Positions 9,485-17,743 are shown, counted from the stretch's first letter. The stretch: 64,000 nt of DNA from Acidithiobacillus thiooxidans ATCC 19377 (GCF_009662475.1 NZ_CP045571.1:1920501-1984500), one strand, 5' to 3'. Numbers and translations are program-made. Notes: generated by a model from the letters alone, not told the origin.

Positions 9485-10174
9485 ATGGAGAAATTTCCAG
9501 TGACCGCACTTCTGGTCTTGAAGGATTTAGCCAAACGACTCCCCGGCAATAATGACAAATGTTTGTTCCGTGAAGCCAGTTTGGAGGTGAGTGCGGGAGA
9601 TTTTGTGGCCATCATGGGAGAAAGCGGCGTCGGTAAAAGCACCCTTCTGAACATTATCGCTGGCCTGGAACGACCGGATGGCGGACAAATGCATTTTCGG
9701 AATCAGGCACTCAACACCATGGATGATGACAGCCGCACCCTGCTCCGCCGCCGTCATATGGGTTTTGTGTTTCAGGCCTTTCACCTGATTCCGCAATTGA
9801 ATGTTACCGAAAACATCGCCCTGCCCTGGCGTCTCAACGGTCTGCCACGCAAGGACCTTCCCCAGCGTATTCAGCATCTTGCCGAACAGTTGGGCATTGA
9901 CGGAAAGCTGCAGGCCTGGCCCAGGGAGCTTTCTGGCGGCGAAATGCAAAGAGTCGCCGTTGCCCGGGCGATTGTGCATCGTCCTTCCCTGATTCTGGCT
10001 GATGAACCAACGGGCAGCCTGGATGCAGAATCTGCCGAATCGGTCATGAATTTGCTCTACACCGCACTGGAAGCGGAGGGACCGGCTGTACTGCTGGTCA
10101 CCCATTCTGAGGCTGCAGCTAACCAGGCGCAGCGCAAACTGCACTTTGATGCCCAGGGATTCCACGCCCTGTGA
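9485..10174 (+). CDS. ABC transporter ATP-binding protein (LolD/MacB-like)
   Basis: ATPase of an export-type ABC system of the LolD/DevA/MacB class. Walker [11 protein letters not shown]-loop VFQAFHLIP, signature [14 protein letters not shown], Walker [13 protein letters not shown] and the switch His in LLVTHSEAA are all present. ATG 9485 gives 229 residues, the family size. The frame opens at 9383, inside the divergent tRNA promoter, so that start is unlikely. The stop overlaps the ATG of the FtsX-like permease (TGATG), and the third gene is a secreted CrtC/AttH protein, so the three are one operon. Confidence 0.9.
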   Translation: MEKFPVTALLVLKDLAKRLPGNNDKCLFREASLEVSAGDFVAIMGESGVGKSTLLNIIAGLERPDGGQMHFRNQALNTMDDDSRTLLRRRHMGFVFQAFHLIPQLNVTENIALPWRLNGLPRKDLPQRIQHLAEQLGIDGKLQAWPRELSGGEMQRVAVARAIVHRPSLILADEPTGSLDAESAESVMNLLYTALEAEGPAVLLVTHSEAAANQAQRKLHFDAQGFHAL

Positions 10175-12678
10175 TGATGCGAATTCCTTGGCGGGCTGCA
10201 GTCTGGCGCCCCCTGCGACAACGTCCGGGTGCTACCGTTCTGGCCATGATCGGCATTGCCTTGGGGGTGGCTTTGGGGTTGGCCATTGCGCTCATCAATG
10301 TGCAGGCGGTCAGTGATTTTTCGGCGGGACTTCGCCATATGGCGGGTCAGGCAGATCTGACCCTCAGCGCTCCGGGTCCAGGTTTTAATAACGCCTGGTA
10401 TGCACGCCTGAGCATGGCGCCAAATGTAGCGATAGCGGCGCCCGAAATCCATTTGCAGGCGATCCTCATTCAACCCGCACACCAACAACCCCTTCAGATT
10501 CTGGGAATCGATGCCTTTCAGGCCGCCAGGATGGGGCAACCCCTGATCCCCCTGAATCTGCGCAGCCCGCTGGCCCTGCTGGACCCGCTGAATATTGCCC
10601 TGAGTTCCCCGGCTATGCAGAAGTTGAATGTTCACACAGGCGATTTCATTACTGTCAATGCGGACGGAATACCGCGCCGCCTCAAGGTGATCGGCACCCT
10701 TCCTGATGTTCCGGGCGTAGGAGTAATGGGTGTCATGGATATTGCTGCGGTGCAATGGTTATGGGGCCGTGGAAATGAAATCAATCAGGTCGATTTGCGC
10801 CTGCAACCCGGAATCAGCAATCAGGCTTTTGAAAAGCAGTGGCGGCCACTACTGCCCCCCGGAGCGCTTCTCGAAAGTCCCGCCCAGCAGGGTCGGGTAG
10901 CGGCTGATGCTTCAAGAGCCTATCGCGTCAATCTGCTGGTACTCTCTCTGGTGGCGTTATTTACCGGGGCGTTTCTGGTGTATGCCACACTCGCCATGGG
11001 GGTCGTGCGCCAGCGCCAGCAACTGGCACTTTTGCGGGTATTGGGTTTGCGTCGGCGCGAAATCATTATGGCAGTCATGCTGCAGGGCGTGGTGCTCGGC
11101 GTGCCCGGTGCGCTGCTAGGATTACCACTGGGGGTTATGACTGCCGGATTGGCTCTGATGCATCTCGGCGGAGACCTGGGCGCAGGATATTTCAGCAGCG
11201 CTGCCCTGCAATTACATTGGCATCCATTACTCATGAGTATATTTTTTGGGGCGGGGATGGGTGCCGCACTGATAGGGGCCTTTTTACCCGCCTGGGAAAC
11301 CAGTCGTGCCATTCCGGCCCAGGCTCTGCGTGCCGGTGCAGAAGAACAAAGTCATCTTCATCGCCAACATCCACGCATCGGCTTACTGCTGCTGATCATG
11401 GCTCTGGGTGGAGCTCTGGCCCCTGCCATTCATGGCATTCCCTATCTGGCTTATGGCGCTATTGCCTGTCTGCTGTTTGCCCTGCTCTTCCTGCTGGCTC
11501 CATTGCTGCGCCTTATCGTCCAGTTAATCCCCTTACCTGAAAGCAGTCTCTGGCGCCTGGCCCTGCTGCAATTACGGGGCGCTCCGGGGCGCGCCGCACA
11601 AAGTCTGGCCGCCGTCGTGGTAGCCTTCAGCCTGGTGGTAGCCATGGCCATTATGGTCGGTTCCTTTCGTGATTCAGTGGCCAACTGGCTGAGTGACATC
11701 CTGCGGGCTGATTTGTATGTGCAGGCGGGAAGTAATCAGGACGCATTACTCGCTTCCGGAACCGCACAATCCCTGTGCACGCTTCCAGATGTTCGCCATT
11801 GTTCACCGTTGCGCCGCATTCCATTGAATTTATTACCGGGTCATCCTCCCATCATGTTGCTGGCGCGCGGTATGAACCTGCAAGACCCCGGTCGGGAACT
11901 GCAAATACTCCGGTCTGTTCCTCTTCATACGCTGAAAGCACCGCCCGTATGGATTTCGGATATTCTGGCTGGCATCAGTGCCTGGCATCCAGGCCAGAAC
12001 ATCCGGATTCCTCTGGGCGGACAGCTTCGGACCGTCAGCATTGCCGGTATTTATCGCGACTACGCCTATCAGCAAGGATCCATTTCCATCCCGTTACAGG
12101 AATATCAACAGTGGTCCCATGATAAAGGCATCAATGGCGTAGCACTCTGGTTACAACCGCATGTGCCAGTCTCTGCCGCACTCGCACAATTGCATCAAAG
12201 CATCGCAAAAAGTCGGCAACTGCTGATTGCCACACCCCGGGAAATTCGCCACCGTAGTCTGCTGATTTTCAATCAGAGTTTTGCTGCAACTTATGCGCTG
12301 GAGGCCGTAGCCATGATTATTGGCCTGCTGGGAGTAAGCAGTGGTTTTGGTGCACAGACCCTGATGCGCCGCAACGAATTTGCCATGCTCCGGCATCTGG
12401 GGCTGCGCCATCGTGACCTGCTGGCCCTGCTTTTTGCCGAGGGCAGCATGCTTTCATTCGCCGGCATTCTCATTGGTGGCAGCCTGGGCATTGCCATCAG
12501 CGTGATTTTGATTGCGGTGGTCAATCCGCAATCTTTTCACTGGCACATGGGGTTTCAGCCTCCCTGGTTATTATTGGGAATAATCAGCGTGATTTTATGG
12601 ATAGCAAGTACCGCTACCATGATCCTTGCGGGACATCGCGCCCTGCGCAACAGCCCGGCGGTGTTACGTGATGACTAA
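10174..12678 (+). CDS. FtsX-like ABC transporter permease (large, two-unit)
   Basis: An 834-residue inner-membrane permease. Membrane segments occur at the N-terminus (AMIGIALGVALGLAIALI), in a middle group starting near residue 250, around residue 480, and as a final trio from about residue 690. Large periplasmic regions lie between. This is the DevC/MacB-like duplicated FtsX layout (two MacB-PCD/FtsX units). Partner of the preceding ATPase, with which it overlaps by one base; its last 8 bases overlap the downstream CrtC-like gene. Systems of this shape export lipids, lipoproteins or peptides from the inner membrane; the cargo is unknown. Confidence 0.88.
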   Translation: MMRIPWRAAVWRPLRQRPGATVLAMIGIALGVALGLAIALINVQAVSDFSAGLRHMAGQADLTLSAPGPGFNNAWYARLSMAPNVAIAAPEIHLQAILIQPAHQQPLQILGIDAFQAARMGQPLIPLNLRSPLALLDPLNIALSSPAMQKLNVHTGDFITVNADGIPRRLKVIGTLPDVPGVGVMGVMDIAAVQWLWGRGNEINQVDLRLQPGISNQAFEKQWRPLLPPGALLESPAQQGRVAADASRAYRVNLLVLSLVALFTGAFLVYATLAMGVVRQRQQLALLRVLGLRRREIIMAVMLQGVVLGVPGALLGLPLGVMTAGLALMHLGGDLGAGYFSSAALQLHWHPLLMSIFFGAGMGAALIGAFLPAWETSRAIPAQALRAGAEEQSHLHRQHPRIGLLLLIMALGGALAPAIHGIPYLAYGAIACLLFALLFLLAPLLRLIVQLIPLPESSLWRLALLQLRGAPGRAAQSLAAVVVAFSLVVAMAIMVGSFRDSVANWLSDILRADLYVQAGSNQDALLASGTAQSLCTLPDVRHCSPLRRIPLNLLPGHPPIMLLARGMNLQDPGRELQILRSVPLHTLKAPPVWISDILAGISAWHPGQNIRIPLGGQLRTVSIAGIYRDYAYQQGSISIPLQEYQQWSHDKGINGVALWLQPHVPVSAALAQLHQSIAKSRQLLIATPREIRHRSLLIFNQSFAATYALEAVAMIIGLLGVSSGFGAQTLMRRNEFAMLRHLGLRHRDLLALLFAEGSMLSFAGILIGGSLGIAISVILIAVVNPQSFHWHMGFQPPWLLLGIISVILWIASTATMILAGHRALRNSPAVLRDD

Positions 12679-13864
12679 GCGACGGTTCCCTGCAACATGC
12701 CGGGGCCTGGTCAGCTTATGGGGGCTTTGGGTCATGATCCTGCTGATCGCTTTACGCAGTACTTCAGTAGCTGCAGCGATCCTGCCACCCCGTGTACTCC
12801 CCCTGCAAAACCCGTCCCATGTTGCGGTGTCTGCACAAAATCCTCTGCATTTTCCCAATGCTTACGGCAGTCACCCTGATTTTCCGATCGAATGGTGGTA
12901 TATCACCGGCTGGCTCAAGAATGCTTCAGGACATCCTTTGGGTTTTCAGTTGACCTTTTTTCGCGTACGCCCCGCCATGGTCTGGGCAAACCCCAGTGCA
13001 TTCAATGCGCGTCAGCTGATATTGGCCGAAGCCGCCATCAGCGATCCAGCCGTCGGGCACTTACTGACTGCACAACGTATTGCCCGCTCCGGTCTGGGCT
13101 TGGCGGGCGCAGATCAAAACCATACCCGGGTCTGGATTCGACACTGGTTTCTGCAACAAACCTCATCCGGCTATCAAGCAGTCATTCAAGGTAAAAACAT
13201 GGGCTATCGGCTTCATTTTCAGATAACCCAAGCGCCCCTGCTGGAAGGCCCCAAAGGCATCAGCCAAAAGGGTCCTGACCCTAAAAATGCCAGTTATTAC
13301 TACAGTATTCCGCATCTGCAGGTCAGTGGTGACGTAAGCATCAAAGGACATAGTCAGGCGGTTCAGGGCGAGGCCTGGCTCGATCATGAATGGTCTGCCG
13401 CATACTTACCGAAAGCTGCCGTAGGCTGGGACTGGCTTGGACTGAACCTGCACAATGGCGCTTCGCTCATGCTGCTCATGATGCGCCGTGCTGATGGTAC
13501 TCCGCTTTGGCTGTCGGCCACCGAACGCAGCGCAGATGGACGGGTGCACTATTTCCATGCGGGGCAGATTCATATGCAAGCCACGGGCTGGTGGAAATCC
13601 AGCCGGACGGGCATCCGTTATCCAGTACGTTGGCAGATTCACGTCGGGGAACAGAAATTTTCCATTATGCCCCTGATGGACAACCAGGAATTTGATGCCA
13701 GCCACAGCAGCGGCACCATTTACTGGGAAGGGGCCGTGCGCGCCATCAGCCAGGGGAAAACTCTGGGTCACGGCTATCTGGAAATGACCGGCTACGGTGG
13801 TCGCCTGGCCCTCGGAGCCTCCTCTGAGTCTGAAGGACGCCAGACTGCGCCGAAACAACAGTGA
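12671..13864 (+). CDS. Secreted CrtC/AttH-type lipocalin-like protein
   Basis: A 397-residue protein starting at ATG 12671, which overlaps the permease stop by 8 bases. A basic N-terminus followed by WVMILLIALRSTSVAAA is a signal peptide with cleavage after AAA. The mature part opens with the CrtC/AttH hallmark FPIEWWYITGWL, followed by GFQLTFFRVRP, DHEWS and WDWLGLNL, the conserved blocks of PF07143. Some members are carotenoid 1,2-hydratases; others (AttH) are of unknown role beside ABC exporters. With an ABC operon and no carotenoid genes nearby, a periplasmic lipid-binding partner is more likely than a carotenoid enzyme. Confidence 0.85.
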   Translation: MTKRRFPATCRGLVSLWGLWVMILLIALRSTSVAAAILPPRVLPLQNPSHVAVSAQNPLHFPNAYGSHPDFPIEWWYITGWLKNASGHPLGFQLTFFRVRPAMVWANPSAFNARQLILAEAAISDPAVGHLLTAQRIARSGLGLAGADQNHTRVWIRHWFLQQTSSGYQAVIQGKNMGYRLHFQITQAPLLEGPKGISQKGPDPKNASYYYSIPHLQVSGDVSIKGHSQAVQGEAWLDHEWSAAYLPKAAVGWDWLGLNLHNGASLMLLMMRRADGTPLWLSATERSADGRVHYFHAGQIHMQATGWWKSSRTGIRYPVRWQIHVGEQKFSIMPLMDNQEFDASHSSGTIYWEGAVRAISQGKTLGHGYLEMTGYGGRLALGASSESEGRQTAPKQQ

Positions 13865-13877
13865 CATCCGGATTGAG

Positions 13878-14075
13878 GCTGAGAATTGCAGCAGGCCTGG
13901 GGGCTTTTTGCTCCAACGTCCCTTGCCTGTCGTTCTACGGCTCATCCTGCTGTCAGGAGAGAACTCGCCCTGCGGGCTCAGACAGCTCTCCTGACGGGCG
14001 CAGGATTTCACCAAGAACAACAACGGCGCGGGCCAAAGTCGCGGCAAAGCCGCCAGGCCTGCTGCCATTCTCAGC
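13878..14075. repeat. MITE-like palindromic element, 198 bp
   Basis: The ends 13878-13900 and 14053-14075 are 23-base inverted repeats with one mismatch, and the similarity continues inward over a GGCTTT block. A further inverted pair lies inside (GTCAGGAGAG at about 13954 and CTCTCCTGAC at about 13986), as does a GCGGC-AAA-GCCGC hairpin at 14041-14053. There is no coding capacity for a transposase, and no clear target duplication was found. It sits between the lipocalin gene and a TA module. Confidence 0.6.
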
Positions 14076-14107
14076 TTGGATACTTAACGACTTGACCTAA
14101 CAGTTTT

Positions 14108-14119
14108 TTGTGTACACAA
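14108..14119. promoter_or_regulatory. Palindromic operator of the Phd/PIN module
   Basis: A perfect 12-base palindrome TTGTGTACACAA lies 36 bases before the antitoxin ATG. Its core GTGTACAC is, as I recall, the type of site bound by P1 Phd, and the downstream gene is a Phd/YefM-family protein. Autorepression is inferred. Confidence 0.65.
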
Positions 14120-14155
14120 TTTCGCCTATTAATTCCAATATTGAGGACACATAAT

Positions 14156-14419
14156 ATGGAAATTTCCATTCGTGAGTTCAGAGCCCATCTTGCGCAGTAC
14201 CTCTCTGCAGCACAGCAGGGACAAACCCTCGATATCACCTCTCATCACAAACCGGTAGCCCGCGTTATCGGGATACCGTCTGTGACAAATTGCGGCATCA
14301 CCCGTCTTCTGGCCAGCGATATGGCCCAATGGCAAGGCGGCAAACCGTTGGGTGCAAGCATTTGTCTTTCATCCACTGCACGCAGCGTGTCAGAAATAAT
14401 ACTGGAAGATCGCGGTTGA
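14156..14419 (+). CDS. Type II antitoxin, Phd/YefM family
   Basis: An 87-residue antitoxin. The N-terminus MEISIREFRAHLAQYL, followed by AQQGQTLDIT and KPVARVIG, is the DNA-binding/dimerisation fold of Phd/YefM. ATG 14156 follows a GAGG ribosome site. The frame extends 16 codons further upstream across the palindrome, but that start is unlikely. Its TGA overlaps the TTG start of the PIN toxin gene (TTGA), so the two are translationally coupled. Confidence 0.88.
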   Translation: MEISIREFRAHLAQYLSAAQQGQTLDITSHHKPVARVIGIPSVTNCGITRLLASDMAQWQGGKPLGASICLSSTARSVSEIILEDRG

Positions 14420-14859
14420 TTTTATTTTGTGACACCTCCGCATTGATCAAGCTTTATCTGACGGAAGCGCACAGTGATGCTGTCAAAACCTTGCTTGCAC
14501 AGGCCGACGTAGTTGCTGGCTGTCGTATTGCCTGGGCTGAAGCCTGCGCGGCCCTTTCGCGGCGCGGACGGGAATCACCCACAGACATGCCCCTTATTGA
14601 ACAAGCCAAGCAGTATCTGGCCAAAGACTGGCCGCATTACCTGATCATCGAAGTGACTCAACACATTGTTGAACAGGCCGGTGATTATGCCGACGCTTTT
14701 GCCCTGCGCGGATATGACAGCGTACAACTGGCAGCCGCACATCAAGCCCAACAGGTTTCCGGAATGTCCGTCATGTTTGCCTGTTTTGATTTGCGCCTCA
14801 ACAAGGCCGCACAGTTGCTGGGTATGGAAGTGCCCTTCCTGCAAAAAAGTGGCCGATAA
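14416..14859 (+). CDS. PIN-domain (VapC-like) toxin
   Basis: A 147-residue ribonuclease-type toxin. The PIN acidic residues are visible: Asp in ILFCDTSALIKLYL (residue 6), Glu in AWAEACAAL (about 40), Asp in ALRGYDSVQLAAA (about 100) and Asp in FACFDLRLN (about 120). The start TTG 14416 overlaps the antitoxin stop. The open frame reaches back to 14290, but that part overlaps the antitoxin and does not look like PIN sequence. The pair is Phd-type antitoxin plus VapC-type toxin, a common mixed module; here it looks complete. Confidence 0.87.
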   Translation: MILFCDTSALIKLYLTEAHSDAVKTLLAQADVVAGCRIAWAEACAALSRRGRESPTDMPLIEQAKQYLAKDWPHYLIIEVTQHIVEQAGDYADAFALRGYDSVQLAAAHQAQQVSGMSVMFACFDLRLNKAAQLLGMEVPFLQKSGR

Positions 14860-14884
14860 TGCCTTACGTTGCTACACTGAAAGC

Positions 14885-15328
14885 ATGCCAAATTCCATTC
14901 CGCATCTACTCCTGCAAGAACAATTTCTGAACCGTTTTAATGGGCGCACCCTCATCGTCCATCGCGGTTTTCCTGATCAATATTTCAAGGAACTGCTGGA
15001 ACAGCCTGGTGGAGGCGGGCATTTCCGGATAGATGTGCGGATTCCTCCCGGCACGCCGCCGACACCCATTGAATGGGTTGTTCATCAACACGTCATCCCT
15101 CTGGATTTACCCATGCCGCTGCTGGTCAAGGTCGATCCGGACTGTCTGTATTTGCGCCATTTGCTGCATGGTGAGCATGTCGGGCATCCCAGCGAGATTC
15201 TCTGGATGCTAGATGCCATCCGTGAGCGTTATCACATGCGTCTGGAGCGCCAGCAGGGCTATTACCAGCCCGTGCCGGGGATGCCTGTAGAAGAAAATGA
15301 CCTTGACTATGACTTCAACAATGACTGA
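14885..15328 (+). CDS. Unrecognised 147-residue protein, possibly E2 (UBC)-like
   Basis: Not assigned by any motif I can name with certainty. The start is ATG 14885. It has one cysteine, C87 in PDCLYL. Residues 47-66 (FRIDVRIPPGTPP, then TPIEWVV) resemble the strand-turn-strand of ubiquitin-conjugating enzymes around their YPxxPP motif. The single Cys falls about where the catalytic Cys of a 147-residue E2 such as UbcH5 lies (C85), and a helix-like HPSEILWMLDAI follows. The HPN motif is absent. The next genes are an E1-like and a JAMM-like protein, overlapping by 8 and 4 bases. The E2 idea is inference from motif order and context; the safe call is 'hypothetical'. Confidence 0.6.
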   Translation: MPNSIPHLLLQEQFLNRFNGRTLIVHRGFPDQYFKELLEQPGGGGHFRIDVRIPPGTPPTPIEWVVHQHVIPLDLPMPLLVKVDPDCLYLRHLLHGEHVGHPSEILWMLDAIRERYHMRLERQQGYYQPVPGMPVEENDLDYDFNND

Positions 15329-16091
15329 CTCCCTGGATGATGCCGCCCTAATGCGTTACTCCCGACAGATTCTTCTGCCGGAAATTGACCTCGAAGGACA
15401 GAAACGTCTGCAGCTAAGCCGGGTACTGATCATCGGCATGGGTGGACTGGGTTGTCCGGCATCGCAGTATCTGGCTGCGGCAGGAATTGGACAACTGACC
15501 CTTTGCGATGGGGACGTTGTAGAAATCAGTAATCTGCAACGTCAGATTCTTTATACTGAAGCGGACCTGGGACGGCCCAAGGCCAGCGCCGCCCGTGAAC
15601 GACTGCTGGCCATGAATCCCCATATCCGGGTGAGTGCCTGGACTGAAAACGCCAGCAGTGAATCGCTGGGCAGCGCCCTGGAAACCCATGATCTGGTTCT
15701 GGATTGCTGCGACAATTTTCACAGCCGCCACGCCATCAACCGCGCCTGTCGCGAGGCTCGCGTACCACTGGTCAGTGCCGCCGCCATTCGCTGGGAGGGG
15801 CAGCTCAGTGTGTTTGATTTCCGGGACCCGGATACCGCCTGCTATGCCTGCCTGTATCCAGAACAAGGCGAAGAAAACGGTGAAGACACCTGCTCCCGCA
15901 ACGGAGTGCTGGGGCCCCTGCTGGGCATTCTCGGCAGTATGCAGGCCGTTGAGGCTATTCGTCTGCTCAGCGGTCACAACTCCCCGCTGAGCGGACAACT
16001 CCTGTTGGTCGACGCCCGCCACTGGCAATGGCGTCAGGTACAACTGCGCCGCGACCCAGCCTGTGGGGTTTGCGGCGGGGTCTGCGCATGA
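15321..16091 (+). CDS. moeB: MoeB/HesA/ThiF family E1-like adenylyltransferase
   Basis: Adenylates the C-terminus of a ubiquitin-fold carrier (MoaD or ThiS in known pathways). Motifs: RYSRQILLPEID at the N-terminus, nucleotide-binding VLIIGMGGLGCPASQYLAAAG, the DGDVVEISNLQRQ block with catalytic arginine, VLDCCDNFHSRHAIN, the zinc pairs CYAC and CGVC, and the Cys in DTCSRNGVLGP. ATG 15321 overlaps the preceding stop by 8 bases; in-frame ATGs at 15297 and 15309 are alternatives. The size (256 residues) fits MoeB. No moaD or moaE lies nearby; thiS is 7 kb away. The next gene is a JAMM-like protein, so a role outside molybdopterin synthesis is possible. Confidence 0.85.
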   Translation: MTDSLDDAALMRYSRQILLPEIDLEGQKRLQLSRVLIIGMGGLGCPASQYLAAAGIGQLTLCDGDVVEISNLQRQILYTEADLGRPKASAARERLLAMNPHIRVSAWTENASSESLGSALETHDLVLDCCDNFHSRHAINRACREARVPLVSAAAIRWEGQLSVFDFRDPDTACYACLYPEQGEENGEDTCSRNGVLGPLLGILGSMQAVEAIRLLSGHNSPLSGQLLLVDARHWQWRQVQLRRDPACGVCGGVCA

Positions 16092-16453
16092 ACCCTTTGA
16101 TTTTACCCCGCACTCTGGCCAACGCCCTGCTCGGTGATCTGCAGTCCGGCGCTGGACAAGGGCTGGTCGGCGCTTTGCAAGAACGCCCCTGCTCCGTTTA
16201 CCCGGTCAGTGCCGAACAACGCGGCATGGCGCTGGATCTGCTGACCAGCCGGGGCGAAACGCTTTTTGCCTACTATGCGGCGGCTCCGCAGGAACCTTAC
16301 AGCACTTTGCCCGAAAGGCCCCTGAGCCCCTTTGATCCACCCTACCAAATCCGTCTGGCAACCGACATCCGTGGGGTGATCGTACTACGCGCCTATGCCC
16401 GGACAGCCGGACAAGGCTGGCAAGAAAAAATCATCGAGCTGGAAAATGACTGA
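16088..16453 (+). CDS. JAMM/Mov34-like protein lacking the metal-binding motif
   Basis: A 121-residue protein overlapping the E1-like gene by 4 bases (ATGA). Its layout matches small bacterial JAB/Mov34 (M67) peptidases: an N-terminal helix, GLVGALQERPCSVYPV, then ALDLLTSRGETLFAYY, a loop where the HxHP motif should be (here AAAPQEPY), then LSPFDPPYQI in the place of the S-x-x-D region, and a final RGVIVLRAYAR strand. The histidines are replaced by alanine and tyrosine, so metal-dependent peptidase activity would be lost. The family assignment rests on alignment by eye and on the E1-like neighbour; it could be an unrelated protein. Confidence 0.5.
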   Translation: MNPLILPRTLANALLGDLQSGAGQGLVGALQERPCSVYPVSAEQRGMALDLLTSRGETLFAYYAAAPQEPYSTLPERPLSPFDPPYQIRLATDIRGVIVLRAYARTAGQGWQEKIIELEND

Positions 16454-17228
16454 AGACCATGGATTTTCGGTCATGTCCTTCAATATTCAGGTGGGTATTG
16501 GCTCTCATCGTGCCCGGCACATGCTGCTCCATGGCTGGAAATATGTAATGCCGCACGGCCAGAGTCTGCGCAATCTGGAACGCATTGCCGAAATTCTTTC
16601 AGAAGCGGATGTTGTCGGCCTGAATGAAGTAGATGCCGGCTCGTTTCGCAGCCAGTATGTGAATCAGGCCGGTTTTTTGGCAGAACGGGCGCACTTTCCT
16701 TACTGGGCACAGCAACGCACCCGTGATTTTGGCGAGCTGGCCCAGCACAGTAACAGCGTACTCTCGCGCTGGCCCATTGCCCGCAGTGAACCGCACACTC
16801 TGCCGAGCTTCATGAAAGGTCGGGGCATGCTGGAAACCAGCACCGAAATCAATGGTAGGCCTCTGACTGTCGTCATCACCCATCTGGGCCTCAGTCGTCA
16901 CGCCCGTTTCAGTCAAATCCGCGATCTCGCGCAACGTCTGCGCCAGCGCCGCCATCTCATTCTCATGGGCGACCTCAACTGCACTGCCCGCTCTCCGGAA
17001 ATCCGCCTGCTCCTGGCCGAAAGCGGGCTACAGGCGCCGCCCTGGAACCCGCCTACCTTTCCGAGCTGGTCTCCGCGCTTTTCCTTTGACCACATTTTCT
17101 GTAGCCCGGACCTGGAATTCACCGAAATTGAAAGTATTGGCGAACCCCTGTCCGATCATCTGGCTCTCAAGGCGCGATTGCGCTGGAACTCGAAGACAGC
17201 GGCAAATGTAACGACCCGGTCACATTAA
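16446..17228 (+). CDS. Endonuclease/exonuclease/phosphatase (EEP) family protein
   Basis: A 260-residue member of the EEP fold (DNase I-like; phosphodiesterases and phosphatases). The motifs are in order: VMSFNIQVG (Asn), VVGLNEVD (metal-binding Glu), VITHLGLS (His), LMGDLNCT (Asp/Asn), FSFDHIF and LSDHLALKA (catalytic Asp-His). No signal peptide. ATG 16446 overlaps the preceding stop by 8 bases, so it closes a four-gene overlapping operon. Its 3' end overlaps the convergent lipoprotein gene by 62 bases. The substrate is unknown. Confidence 0.85.
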   Translation: MTEDHGFSVMSFNIQVGIGSHRARHMLLHGWKYVMPHGQSLRNLERIAEILSEADVVGLNEVDAGSFRSQYVNQAGFLAERAHFPYWAQQRTRDFGELAQHSNSVLSRWPIARSEPHTLPSFMKGRGMLETSTEINGRPLTVVITHLGLSRHARFSQIRDLAQRLRQRRHLILMGDLNCTARSPEIRLLLAESGLQAPPWNPPTFPSWSPRFSFDHIFCSPDLEFTEIESIGEPLSDHLALKARLRWNSKTAANVTTRSH

Positions 17229-17673
17229 AAGGGATCCGGCTATTGAAAAGTCCTGTCACCAGATAGCCCTTGACCGCATAAGGCAAGCCTTTCTGACTGT
17301 CGACACTGCCTAGTTCACCCAACACGGGCAACAAATTTCCCGTAACCGGGATGGAGACTACGCTACTTCCATACGCCGGAACCTGTACGGGCTTATCCAG
17401 CAGGCCATAAGCCACCTGCCGGTTTTGCACCAACAAACGCGCCTCCCCGGCCTTAGCGCGCAAGGCGCTGCTGTTGGGATTGCTGATTTTCAGATCCAGG
17501 GTAAAAGTCTGCGACACAAAACCTACCGACTGGGGATGAATGCTTTCCAGTTGCACCTGCGGCGAATGGGCCGGAAAAGCGCTGCAAGCCGTCAACGGCA
17601 AAGCGGCCATCATCAGCAAAGGCCAACGCCAAAAACTTTGGGAGAAGCCAGCACTTCGTGTAACAATACCCAT
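17167..17673 (-). CDS. LEA14-type (water-stress/hypersensitive-response) lipoprotein
   Basis: A 168-residue predicted lipoprotein. ATG 17673 has TGGAGTGG upstream. The signal sequence WPLLMMAALPLTAC ends in a lipobox with Cys about 28 residues from the start. The mature part has VQLESIHPQSVGFVSQTF, LDLKISNPNSSAL and VPAYGSSVVSIPV, the pattern of the WHy/LEA14 beta-sandwich. The longer frame to 17745 would overlap the divergent mlaE start and has no proper signal peptide. Its position next to mlaEF suggests a role in envelope lipid or stress biology, not proven. Confidence 0.75.
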   Translation of the reverse strand: MGIVTRSAGFSQSFWRWPLLMMAALPLTACSAFPAHSPQVQLESIHPQSVGFVSQTFTLDLKISNPNSSALRAKAGEARLLVQNRQVAYGLLDKPVQVPAYGSSVVSIPVTGNLLPVLGELGSVDSQKGLPYAVKGYLVTGLFNSRIPFNVTGSLHLPLSSSSSAIAP

Positions 17674-17743
17674 CAGTCCACTCCAGCAGATCCAAGCGAC
17701 TGAGTATAACCCAAGGAATATCCGATAAAAGCCCATATCGCGC

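Noticed and set aside
13406-14068. A 220-codon minus-strand frame over the end of the lipocalin gene and the MITE-like element
   Set aside because: Overlaps a well-supported gene and reads through the palindromic element; composition is not protein-like.
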